Shown: piece after piece, positions 22,753-30,740 of the stretch
Numbering within the stretch: position 1 is the stretch's first letter
Layout: each line of letters starts with the position of its first letter
Assembly: GCF_018070565.1 (NCBI RefSeq)
Contig: NZ_JAGPXL010000015.1
Span: forward strand, 62,001-126,000
Direction: 5' to 3'
Source of the DNA: Streptomyces sp. B93
Lineage (GTDB): Bacteria; Actinomycetota; Actinomycetes; Streptomycetales; Streptomycetaceae
DNA: 64,000 nucleotides
The notes under the pieces: generated by a model
What the model saw: the letters and a program-made list of their open reading frames with translations, nothing else
Databases searched by the model: none
Told to the model about the DNA's origin: nothing
Translations under genes and position numbers: made by a program

Positions 22753-23964
22753 ATGAGCGCAGTGGTCTACGAGCAACGCGAGGTGAAGCGCGCCCGGTAC
22801 GCCGTGGCGGCGGTGTTCGCCGTCCACGGCGCCGTCACCGGCTCCTTCGCCACCCGGGTGCCGTGGATCCAGGACCACGCCTCGGTGAGCGCCGGACAGC
22901 TGGGCCTCGCGCTGGCCTTCCCCGCCCTCGGCGCGTCCGTCGCGATGCCGCTCGCGGGCCGGGTCAGCCACCGCTTCGGCGCCCGCGCCGCCCTGCGCGG
23001 CCTGCTCTCGCTGTGGACCCTGGCGCTGGTCCTGCCGTCCCTCGCGCCCAGTCTGGCCACGCTCTGCACGGCCCTGTTCGTCTTCGGCGCCACCGCCGGG
23101 ATGTCGGACGTCGCGATGAACGCGCTCGGCGTGGAGATCGAGAACCGCCTCGGCAAGTCGATCATGTCCGGTCTGCACGGCATGTGGAGCGCGGGCGCCC
23201 TGATCGGCTCGGCGGGCGGCACCCTCGCCGCCCATCTGGGCGCGGACGCCCGGCTGCACCACGCGCTCGCCGCCGCCGTGCTCACCGTCGCCGGTCTGGT
23301 GGCCTGCACCTGGGTGCTGGACCTCCAGCCCGCCGAGGACGAGGAGCCGCCGCCCCGGTTCGCGCTGCCGCCCAGGTCGGCGCTGCTGATCGGCGCGGTC
23401 GGGTTCTGCGCGGTGTTCGCGGAGGGCGCGAGCCTGGACTGGTCGGCGGTCTACCTGCGGGACCAGTTGGAGACGTCCGCGGGTCTCGCCGCCGCCTGCA
23501 CCACCGGCTTCACCCTCACCATGGCCATCGCCCGGATCGCCGGGGACCGGGTGGTGGACCGCTTCGGCTCGGTCCGCACGGTCCGCTACGGCGGTGTCCT
23601 CGCCGCCCTCGGCGGACTGATGATCGTCCTCGCCGGGCACCCGGCGGTCGCCATGACTGGCTTCGGCCTGATGGGACTCGGCATCGCGGTGGTCGTACCG
23701 CTCTGCTTCGCCGCGGCGGGCCGCAGCGGACCCAACCCGAGCCAGGCCATCGCGGGCGTCGCCACCATCACCTACACCTCGGGCCTGGTCGCGCCGAGCG
23801 CGATCGGCACCCTGGCCCAACTCACCAGTCTGGTGGTGTCGTTCGCGCTCGTGACGGTGCTCTCCTGCGGCCTCGCCGCCTTCGCGGGCGTGCTGCGCGG
23901 TGCCGACCGCGACCGCCCGAAGATCAGCGCACCGAGCACGCCGGTCGCCGAACAGCGCAGCTAG
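22753..23964 (+). CDS. MFS transporter
   Basis: A 403-residue membrane protein with about twelve hydrophobic helices, for example YAVAAVFAVHGAVTGSFATR and AALGGLMIVLAGHPAVAMTG. The MFS signature is visible after helix 2 (GRVSHRFGARAAL) and again in the second half (GDRVVDRFGSVRTV). It resembles the YbjJ/FucP-like group of MFS proteins that move sugars or hydrophobic compounds; the substrate and direction are not clear. The ATG at 22753 follows GGAGAGGGGCGGGA; the frame upstream is a shadow of the ROK gene. Control by the divergent ROK regulator is likely. Confidence 0.92.
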   Translation: MSAVVYEQREVKRARYAVAAVFAVHGAVTGSFATRVPWIQDHASVSAGQLGLALAFPALGASVAMPLAGRVSHRFGARAALRGLLSLWTLALVLPSLAPSLATLCTALFVFGATAGMSDVAMNALGVEIENRLGKSIMSGLHGMWSAGALIGSAGGTLAAHLGADARLHHALAAAVLTVAGLVACTWVLDLQPAEDEEPPPRFALPPRSALLIGAVGFCAVFAEGASLDWSAVYLRDQLETSAGLAAACTTGFTLTMAIARIAGDRVVDRFGSVRTVRYGGVLAALGGLMIVLAGHPAVAMTGFGLMGLGIAVVVPLCFAAAGRSGPNPSQAIAGVATITYTSGLVAPSAIGTLAQLTSLVVSFALVTVLSCGLAAFAGVLRGADRDRPKISAPSTPVAEQRS

Positions 23965-23979
23965 GGCGCTCCACAGACC

Positions 23980-24018
23980 ACCGGCCCCGGACATCCACAG
24001 CCCCGCTCCGGGGCCGGT
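23980..24018 (+). terminator. Hairpin after the MFS gene
   Basis: ACCGGCCCCGG (23980-23990) pairs perfectly with CCGGGGCCGGT (24008-24018) around a 17-base loop. It starts 15 bases after the MFS stop. Confidence 0.6.
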
Positions 24019-24094
24019 CCAGCGCATCCGCGCGCACCCCGCACAATGGTCCGGAACGTTTCACCTGGAAAGCACCGCGAGAAAGCGAAACACC

Positions 24095-25486
24095 ATGGAC
24101 CTCGGCGTGCGCTGGAAGCTGCACGGGGACGGGCGCACGCCCGGACCGGGAGCGGTCGTCCGCCCCGACGAACGGCTCTCCTGGCCCCGCACGGCCGGAC
24201 TCGGCGCCCAGCATGTGGTGGCGATGTTCGGAGCCTCCTTCGTCGCCCCCGTCCTGATGGGCCTGGACCCCAATCTGGCGATCATGATGTCGGGCGTCGC
24301 CACGATCGTCTTCCTGCTCGCCACCCGCGGCCGGGTGCCGAGCTACCTCGGCTGCTCGCTCCCCTTCGTCGGCGTGGCCGCGGTGATCCGCGCGGACGGC
24401 GGCACCTCCGCCACCGTCACCGGCGCCGTCCTCGTCGTCGGCGCCGTGCTGTTCCTGGTCGGACTGGCCGTGCGGCGGTTCGGCGCGCGGATCATCCACG
24501 CCACGATGCCGCCGATCGTCACCGGCGCCGTGGTGATGCTGATCGGCTTCAACCTGGCCCCGGTCACGGCGGCCACCTACTGGCCGCAGGACCAGTGGAC
24601 GGCCCTGCTGGTGATGCTCTTCACCGGTCTCGCCGTGGTCTGTCTGCGCGGCTTCTGGTCCCGGATCGCCATCTTCCTCGGCCTGGTCTTCGGCTACGGG
24701 ATCTCCTGGGCCTTCGACCGGATCTTCGGGCGGATCCACTCCGCCGACGCGAGCGGCAAGGTCACCGACCACTGGCGGCTGGACTTCTCCGCCGTCGGCC
24801 AGGCCGACTGGATCGGACTGCCCACCTTCCACGGCCCGTCCTTCGAATGGTCGGCGATCCTGGTCGCGCTGCCGGTGGTGATCGCCCTGGTCGCGGAGAA
24901 CGCCGGGCACGTCAAGGCGGTCGGCGAGATGACCGGCGACAACCTGGACGACAAGCTCGGTACGGCGATCTCAGCGGACGGCGTCGGCTCCATGCTGTCC
25001 ACCGCGGTCGGCGGCCCGCCCAACACCACCTACTCCGAGAACATCGGCGTGATGGCCGCGACCCGCGTCTACTCCACGGCCGCCTACTGGGCCGCCGCCG
25101 GATTCGCCCTGCTGTTCGGCCTGTGCCCCAAGTTCGGCGCGGTCGTGGCGGCGATCCCGGGCGGCGTCCTCGGCGGCATCACCGTCATCCTGTACGGCAT
25201 GATCGGCCTGCTCGGCGCCCAGATCTGGATCAACGCCAAGGTCGACCTGCGCAATCCGCTCAACCTGGTCCCGGCCGCCGCGGGCATCATCATCGGCGTC
25301 GGCAACGTCTCCATGGAGATCACCGACACCTTCTCCCTCAGCGGCATCGCCCTGGGCACCCTCGTCGTCATCACCGGCTACCACGCGCTGCGGGCCTTCG
25401 CCCCGGCCCACCTCAAGACCCAGGAGCCGCTGCTGGACGAGGGCACGTCCAGCTACGACGAGGATGCTCAGCGCGCCAGGTCGTAG
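24095..25486 (+). CDS. NCS2-family uracil/xanthine permease
   Basis: A 463-residue permease with about twelve to fourteen membrane segments, for example TVTGAVLVVGAVLFLVGLAV and IPGGVLGGITVILYGMIGLL. Family motifs are present: GAQHVVAMFGASFVAPVLMG near the start, VIALVAENAGHVKAVGEMTG with the substrate-binding Glu, and STAVGGPPNTTYSENIGVMA with the second conserved Glu region. The AENxGH pattern and overall length favour uracil or a related pyrimidine. Start at ATG 24095. The last 19 bases overlap the convergent GH6 gene. It is not near other salvage genes. Confidence 0.94.
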   Translation: MDLGVRWKLHGDGRTPGPGAVVRPDERLSWPRTAGLGAQHVVAMFGASFVAPVLMGLDPNLAIMMSGVATIVFLLATRGRVPSYLGCSLPFVGVAAVIRADGGTSATVTGAVLVVGAVLFLVGLAVRRFGARIIHATMPPIVTGAVVMLIGFNLAPVTAATYWPQDQWTALLVMLFTGLAVVCLRGFWSRIAIFLGLVFGYGISWAFDRIFGRIHSADASGKVTDHWRLDFSAVGQADWIGLPTFHGPSFEWSAILVALPVVIALVAENAGHVKAVGEMTGDNLDDKLGTAISADGVGSMLSTAVGGPPNTTYSENIGVMAATRVYSTAAYWAAAGFALLFGLCPKFGAVVAAIPGGVLGGITVILYGMIGLLGAQIWINAKVDLRNPLNLVPAAAGIIIGVGNVSMEITDTFSLSGIALGTLVVITGYHALRAFAPAHLKTQEPLLDEGTSSYDEDAQRARS

Positions 25487-26670
25487 GCGTACGACGGTGT
25501 GAAGGTGCCGGGTTCGCCCTTGCATCCGTCGGACTCGCCCGGCAGCTTCACCCACAGGTAGCCGTCGATCCGGGCCGCCCCGGTGTCCAGCGTCGGCGCC
25601 CGGCCGATCTTCCGTCCGTCCGGATCGCACCACTCCCCGTCCGCCGGTGCCCCGTTGCCGTTGCGGCTGGTGTCGATGACGGCGCCCAGACCGGCCGGAC
25701 CGCCGAGGGCGTCGAGGACCTGACGGTCGTAGGCGGTCTCGTCGGCGGTGGTGTGGAAGTTGGAGACGTTGCTGAAGATCCCGTCGGAGGACGCGGGGTC
25801 GGCGGCGCCCGCCTGGCGCAGCAGCGCCGCCTGGCGGCCCGCCGGGTGCCAGCCGGAGTGGCCCGCGTCGTAGTAGACACGGGCCCTGGGACCGGCGGCC
25901 TTCAGCACGCGGCCCGCGCGGGCCAGCGAGGCGAACCGGTCGGCCCGCTCCCCCGCGGACAGGCACTCGGACTGGGCGACGGAGTCGGGTTCCAGGATCA
26001 CGATGACCTCGCCGGAGCCGAGCCCGGCCGCGAAGGCGTCGATCCAGGCGTCGTAGGCCGCCAGGTCGGGCGCCCCGCCCTCGGAGTGCCCGCCGCAGTC
26101 GCGGTCCGGGATCACGTACGGCACGAGGACCGGGACCCGGCCCGCCGCCGCGGCGCCCGAGGTGACCGCGGCGACCCGGGCGGTGATCGTCGCCGGGGCG
26201 TGGTCGGCGAACCACACGGCGGCGGGCCGGTCGGCGATCCGTGACCGGATGACCTCCCGGCGCGGGTCGTCTGCGTTGCCGTGCACCCAGGCGAGGACCT
26301 GCGAGTCGGGATGCCGGTAGAGCCGGGGCGGGGCCACGGCCGCGGGCCGCTCCGGCGCACTGGCGGCGCGGGGCGACGGTCTCGGGGTGACGGACGCCGG
26401 GGCCGCGCTGGTGGCGGTGGCCGACGGCGGGACGGGGATCTCCGACGGGGACGGCGACGGCACGGGCGGTCGCTTGGGGCGCGGCATGCCGGTCACCTCG
26501 GCGCGCCGGGCCTCGTCCACCGGAGCCCGGTCGCCGACCGCCGTCAGCACCCCGGCCGCGGTGCCCACCGCGGCCACCACCGACGCCGCCACCACCATCA
26601 CGCCGCGCCGCACGGCCCGTCCGCGCTCCGCCCTGCGCTCGGCGAGGCGCCGGGCACGTGTGCCTGGCAC
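25468..26670 (-). CDS. Membrane-anchored or secreted GH6 glycoside hydrolase
   Basis: A 400-residue protein. A basic N-terminus and one hydrophobic segment (VMVVAASVVAAVGTAAGVLT) act as a signal anchor or signal peptide, followed by a Pro/Ser/Thr linker (about 60-110). The GH6 domain (about 120-400) has the catalytic Asp region VPYVIPDRDCGGHSEGG, VIVILEPDSVAQSECL, FSNVSNFHTTADE and YLWVKLPGESDG, the conserved order of endoglucanases and cellobiohydrolases. The substrate is beta-1,4-glucan. Two disulfides are likely (C in DRDC with SECL; C in EWCD with DGCK). The GTG at 26670 follows GGGAGGGGGAA. No carbohydrate-binding module is present. Confidence 0.93.
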   Translation of the reverse strand: MPGTRARRLAERRAERGRAVRRGVMVVAASVVAAVGTAAGVLTAVGDRAPVDEARRAEVTGMPRPKRPPVPSPSPSEIPVPPSATATSAAPASVTPRPSPRAASAPERPAAVAPPRLYRHPDSQVLAWVHGNADDPRREVIRSRIADRPAAVWFADHAPATITARVAAVTSGAAAAGRVPVLVPYVIPDRDCGGHSEGGAPDLAAYDAWIDAFAAGLGSGEVIVILEPDSVAQSECLSAGERADRFASLARAGRVLKAAGPRARVYYDAGHSGWHPAGRQAALLRQAGAADPASSDGIFSNVSNFHTTADETAYDRQVLDALGGPAGLGAVIDTSRNGNGAPADGEWCDPDGRKIGRAPTLDTGAARIDGYLWVKLPGESDGCKGEPGTFTPSYAYDLAR

Positions 26671-26771
26671 GCTGCTGTTCCCCCTCCCGCGCGACGGGCG
26701 CGTTCCCCCGTTCTGGGGAAGCGCCGGGCCCGTCGGCACGTCGCACAGCCTAAGGCTGGGACGCTGCCCCC

Positions 26772-27467
26772 ATGGCGCAGTTGGAGCAGTTGGAGCAGTT
26801 CACCACCCCCGTCGACGCGGTCGTCTCCCGGATGCGTGCCCTGGACGCGGCGCTGGACGCGCGGGACGGCGTGGCGGTCTTCAACCGCGTCTACCTCACC
26901 GTCACCGAGGAGACCGACCGGCGGCTCGACAGCGGCCGGTTCCCGGACCAGCACACGGCGCTCACGCTGGACGTGCGGTTCGTACAGCGCTATCTCTCGG
27001 CGGTCGACGCGGTCACCGACGGGCTTCGCCCACCCGCCTGCTGGCGGCCGCTGTTCCAGTTCCGCCGCCATCCCGGCGTACGACCGCTTCAGTTCGCGCT
27101 GGCGGGCATCAACGCGCACATCGGCCACGACCTGGCGCTCGCCGTGGTGGACGCCTGTCGTACGTTGGACTGCGAACCCGACGAGCTGGAGAGCGAGTTC
27201 GACCGCGTGGGCGATCTCCTCACGGCGCTGGAGGAACGGGTCCGCGAGGATCTGATGCCGGGCCCCGACCTGCTCCGGATCGCCGACCCGCTCACCCATC
27301 TGCTGGGCGCCTGGAGCCTGGAGCGGGCCCGCGACGCCACCTGGGCGGCGGCGCGGGCGCTCTGGGCGCTGCGTGAACTCCCGGATCTCACGGTGGAGTT
27401 CACCGACCGTCTGGACGCGGCGGTCGGCTTCGCGGGCCGCATGATGCTCACCCCGCTGCCGGACTGA
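26772..27467 (+). CDS. DUF5995-family protein
   Basis: A 231-residue soluble, mostly helical protein. Conserved-looking parts are FNRVYLTVTEETDRRLDSGR, QFALAGINAHIGHDLALAVV with the INAHIxxDL signature, and PLTHLLGAWSLERARDATW. I recognise the pattern from actinobacterial proteins grouped as DUF5995, for which no function is established. A His/Asp pair in HIGHDL could bind metal. The start is at ATG 26772; just after it LEQ repeats twice because of a nine-base duplication. It is a single gene between the GH6 gene and the convergent amine oxidase gene. Confidence 0.8.
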   Translation: MAQLEQLEQFTTPVDAVVSRMRALDAALDARDGVAVFNRVYLTVTEETDRRLDSGRFPDQHTALTLDVRFVQRYLSAVDAVTDGLRPPACWRPLFQFRRHPGVRPLQFALAGINAHIGHDLALAVVDACRTLDCEPDELESEFDRVGDLLTALEERVREDLMPGPDLLRIADPLTHLLGAWSLERARDATWAAARALWALRELPDLTVEFTDRLDAAVGFAGRMMLTPLPD

Positions 27468-27480
27468 GCACCCGCCCGGC

Positions 27481-29178
27481 TCAGTCCTCCGGCAGCTCGA
27501 CCGGCGCGATCTCGTCGTAGACGTCACCCGGACCGGGGTTGGTCGGGTCGGTCGCCCCGCCGAGCTGGTGCATGACGCCCCATACGGCGTTCAGCGCGGT
27601 GTGCACGGCGCCCTCGGCCCAGCCCGCCGTCCAGGAGATGTCGTCACCGGCGAGGAAGATGCCCCGCTTGTCGGCGGGCAGCCGGTCCTGCATGAAGTGG
27701 GTGAACAGGCGCCGCTGGTAGCGGTAGTGGCCGGGGAGGTTGGCCTTGAAGGCGCCCATGAAGTAGGGCTCGTTCTCCCAGGAGACCGTCACCGGGTTGC
27801 CGATGATGTGCTTCCTGATGTCGACCTTCGGATAGATCTCGCCGAGCGACTTCAGCATGACCTCCATCCGCTCGTTCGCCGACAGCGGCAGCCACTTCAG
27901 GCTGTCGTCGCACCAGGTGTACGACAGACAGATGACGGCGGGCTTGTCCGGGCCGTCGCCGAGGAGGTAGGTCCCGCGGGTCATCCGGTCGGTGAGGGTC
28001 ATCGACATGACGTCCCGGCCGGTCCGCTCGTCCTTGTCCAGCCAGAACGGCCGGTCCACGGGCACGAACAGCTTGCTGGACTCCATGTAGTGGGTGCGCT
28101 CGATGGCGGTCCAGTGGTCGATCGGGAAGAGCGAGTCATCGCACTGGATCTTGGACAGCAGCATCCAGGACTGCGCGGTGAAGATCGCCGCGCGGTAGGT
28201 GCGGATGTCGCCCTTCGCGTCCGTCACCGTGATCCGGTTGCCCGCGGTGCGGTGCAGCCGGGTCACGGCCGGGCGGGGCTCGCCGCCCTCGTGCAGGCTC
28301 GCGAGCGAGGTTCCGTGGGCCCAGTGGACGACCTTCTGTGGTTCGCGTTCCCAGAGCCTGAGCGGCAGCTGCTGGGAGCCGCCGACGATGCCGCGGTGGT
28401 GGTCGTCGGCCTCGGTGTAGACGACGCGCAGGATCTCCAGGATGGAGTTGGGGAAGTCGGTGTCCCAGCCGCCGGTGCCGAAGCCGACCTGGCCGAAGAT
28501 CTCCCGGTGCCGGAAGGACTTGAAGGCCTCGGAGTCACAGAGGAAGCCGTAGAAGGTCTGGTTGTCGAGCTTCTCGACGAGCCTCGCCCAGATCTCGCGG
28601 ATGCGCGGCACGTCCCGCTCCCGCAGGGCGCGGTTCATGCCGGAGAAGTCGGCGCCCTCCTCCAGGCACCTGTTCCAGGCGGCGGCGACGTCCCGGTACA
28701 CCTGGGGCAGGTCGTCGATGGTCTCGGCGTAGTGCGACTCGCCCTTGAGGTCGACGACGGTCGACGGGGTCGCCTCGGCGAGGGGGTTGGGGAAGGGCCT
28801 GGTCTCCAGGCCCACCAGGTCGATGTAGTGCTGGAGGGCGGTGGAGGACGGCGGGAAACGCATCGCCCCCATCTCGGCGGTGAGCGCCGGGTCGCAGCCG
28901 TCGAAGCCGACCGTGCGCAGCCGTCCGCCGATCTGGTCGGCCTCGTAGACCACCGGCTTCAGGCCCATCTTCATCAGCTCGTAGGCGGCGACGAGGCCGG
29001 ACAGTCCGCCTCCGATGACGGCGACCTCGGTGCCGTGCTCGGTGGCGGGGACCTGGCCGAGGCCCGCCGGGTGGGCGAGGAAGTCGTCGTACGCGTACGG
29101 GAAGTCCGGGCCGAACATGGTGATCGGCGGCTGCTGCTCGTCTGCGTGCTCGACGGCGTTGGGCACGGTGGACGTCAT
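27481..29178 (-). CDS. Flavin amine oxidase (FAD-dependent)
   Basis: A 565-residue flavoenzyme of the monoamine/L-amino-acid oxidase group. The FAD-binding Rossmann motif is VAVIGGGLSGLVAAYELMKM (about residues 50-69), followed by VVYEADQIGGRLRT and the substrate-side EMGAMRFPPSS. The C-terminal FAD contact is GIFLAGDDISWTAGWAEGAV. It would oxidise an amine or L-amino acid to an imine with release of peroxide, in the cytosol since no signal is visible. The carbon-nitrogen hydrolase gene lies 42 bases upstream on the same strand, so the pair probably works together, the oxidase first, then the hydrolase on an amide or nitrile product. Confidence 0.92.
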   Translation of the reverse strand: MTSTVPNAVEHADEQQPPITMFGPDFPYAYDDFLAHPAGLGQVPATEHGTEVAVIGGGLSGLVAAYELMKMGLKPVVYEADQIGGRLRTVGFDGCDPALTAEMGAMRFPPSSTALQHYIDLVGLETRPFPNPLAEATPSTVVDLKGESHYAETIDDLPQVYRDVAAAWNRCLEEGADFSGMNRALRERDVPRIREIWARLVEKLDNQTFYGFLCDSEAFKSFRHREIFGQVGFGTGGWDTDFPNSILEILRVVYTEADDHHRGIVGGSQQLPLRLWEREPQKVVHWAHGTSLASLHEGGEPRPAVTRLHRTAGNRITVTDAKGDIRTYRAAIFTAQSWMLLSKIQCDDSLFPIDHWTAIERTHYMESSKLFVPVDRPFWLDKDERTGRDVMSMTLTDRMTRGTYLLGDGPDKPAVICLSYTWCDDSLKWLPLSANERMEVMLKSLGEIYPKVDIRKHIIGNPVTVSWENEPYFMGAFKANLPGHYRYQRRLFTHFMQDRLPADKRGIFLAGDDISWTAGWAEGAVHTALNAVWGVMHQLGGATDPTNPGPGDVYDEIAPVELPED

Positions 29179-29220
29179 GGTGGTGCGGACTCCTTGCGCG
29201 GAACTGGGGGAGCGGGTGGT

Positions 29221-30009
29221 TCAGATGAGGGAGCCGTACAGACCGGGGCGGCGGTCCTTCAGGTACGGGTTGGCCTCGCGGGAGGCGGCCAGGAAGGCGG
29301 GGTCGGCGTCGGCGAGGACGAGTTCCTCGGCGCGGCCGGCGCGGGTGCGGGCGATGCCGTCGGGTCCGGCGAGCGTGGACAGCCCGACGAACTCGAACTC
29401 GCCCTCGGCGCCGACGCGGTTGACGTACGCGACGTACATCTGGTTCTCGAAGGCCCGCACCGGCACGAGCGACTCGGCGACGAACTGGAACGGGTGCATC
29501 TGCGCCGTCGGCACCAGCAGCAGGTCGGTGCCCGCGAGGGCGTGGGCGCGGACGTTCTCCGGGAACTCCACGTCGTAGCAGATCATCAGACCGACGCGCA
29601 GACCGTTCAGCTCGGCCTGGACGACGGGCCGGTCACCCGGTGTGAAGTGGTCGCGCTCGAAGCAGCCGAAGAGGTGGGTCTTGCGGTAGTTGGCGAGCCG
29701 GGTGCCCTCGGCGGAGATCAGCTGCGCGGAGTTGTGCACGGTGTCCCCGTCGCGCTCCGGGTAGCCGTAGGCGACGGCGATGCCGTGCCGTCCGGCGATC
29801 TCGGCGACGGCGTCCGCGCCGTCCCCGTCGGCGGGCTCGGCGAGGCGGGCGATGTCGTCACCGATGGCGTACCCCGTGAGGAACATCTCCGGCGCGACCA
29901 GCAGCCCGGCCCCGGCGGCAGCGGCCCGCCCCGCGGCCTCGTCGAGGACCTTGAGGTTCCCGGCGGTCGAGCCGGGGTGACCGGAGCTTTGCAGCAGGGC
30001 GGTGCGCAT
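29221..30009 (-). CDS. Carbon-nitrogen hydrolase (nitrilase superfamily)
   Basis: A 262-residue amidase-like enzyme with the complete Glu-Lys-Cys triad: Glu in VAPEMFLTGYA, Lys in NYRKTHLFG and Cys in GLMICYDVEFPE. The length and AEMFLTGY-type start fit the group of nitrilase-superfamily amidases that hydrolyse C-N bonds of amides. The ATG at 30009 is preceded by GAGGAA at a good distance. It is the first gene of a pair with the flavin amine oxidase. Three direct repeats lie in the leader upstream, between it and the Lrp-type regulator gene. Confidence 0.93.
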   Translation of the reverse strand: MRTALLQSSGHPGSTAGNLKVLDEAAGRAAAAGAGLLVAPEMFLTGYAIGDDIARLAEPADGDGADAVAEIAGRHGIAVAYGYPERDGDTVHNSAQLISAEGTRLANYRKTHLFGCFERDHFTPGDRPVVQAELNGLRVGLMICYDVEFPENVRAHALAGTDLLLVPTAQMHPFQFVAESLVPVRAFENQMYVAYVNRVGAEGEFEFVGLSTLAGPDGIARTRAGRAEELVLADADPAFLAASREANPYLKDRRPGLYGSLI

Positions 30010-30113
30010 GCGGTTCCTCACGCGGGCTGAAGGGAGTGGGGCGCCCCGGGAGAGATGGGTGCGGGGGCCACCTAGAAGGTACGGTCGACGCCCGCACCCG
30101 GACAAGAAGCCGC

Positions 30114-30175
30114 CGTTGCGTGTGCGTGGGCGGATCGTTGCGTGGTTCGGGCCGGTCGCGGCGATTCGTTGCGTG
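30114..30175. repeat. Three CGTTGCGTG direct repeats in the amine-operon promoter
   Basis: The nonamer CGTTGCGTG occurs at 30114-30122, 30136-30144 and 30167-30175. The distances are 22 and 31 bases, about two and three helical turns, so all three would face the same side of the DNA. They lie between the Lrp-type gene and the hydrolase-oxidase pair. Multiple phased sites are typical for Lrp-family regulators, but the match to this one is inference. Confidence 0.55.
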
Positions 30176-30197
30176 GGGGCCTGACGGGGGTCACCGG

Positions 30198-30650
30198 TCA
30201 GGTAGGTGACCCCGAGGAGAACCGTCGCAGCAGCGGCGAGAGCACCAGCACGGACTTGGTCCGCTCCACGAACGGCTCCCCGGCGATCCGCTCCAGGACC
30301 CGCTCGAAGTGCCGCATGTCGGAGGCGAAGACCTGGGCGACGGCGTCCGCGTCGCCGGTGACGGTGGACGCGGCGACGACCTCCTGGTAGCGCTCCAGAC
30401 CGCGTTGGATGGTCTCCGGGGAGGTGTTGCTGCGGCAGTAGATCTCGACGAACCCCTCGGTCTCCCAGCCGAGGGCGGCCGGGTCCACCCGTACGGTGAA
30501 GCCGGTGATCGCCCCGGTGGCGCGCAGCCGGTCCACGCGCCGTTTCACGGCGGGCGCGGACAGGCCGACGAGCTGCCCGATGTCCGCGTAGGAGCGGCGG
30601 GCGTCCTCGGCGAGGGCGTGCACGATGCGTTCGTCGAGATCGTTCAGCAC
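30198..30650 (-). CDS. Lrp/AsnC-family transcriptional regulator
   Basis: A 150-residue regulator. The helix-turn-helix spans about residues 4-55 (LDERIVHALAEDARRSYADI, then LSAPAVKRRVDRLRATGAI). The RAM domain follows, with TVTGDADAVAQVFASDMRHF, where the GDxD pattern belongs to the ligand pocket. A GTG at 30650 gives family length; the preceding 24 codons are Pro/Ser-rich and do not look like protein. It is upstream of, and on the same strand as, the nitrilase-type hydrolase and amine oxidase genes, with phased repeats in between, so control of amine or amino-acid breakdown is likely. Confidence 0.88.
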   Translation of the reverse strand: MLNDLDERIVHALAEDARRSYADIGQLVGLSAPAVKRRVDRLRATGAITGFTVRVDPAALGWETEGFVEIYCRSNTSPETIQRGLERYQEVVAASTVTGDADAVAQVFASDMRHFERVLERIAGEPFVERTKSVLVLSPLLRRFSSGSPT

Positions 30651-30740
30651 TGCGGGTCGTTCACTTCGCTTCGGCTCGGGCAGGAGGGGAGCGGCCGGGG
30701 GGCCGCACCCGCAGTAGATCACGCCGGGCCGGTACCCGGC

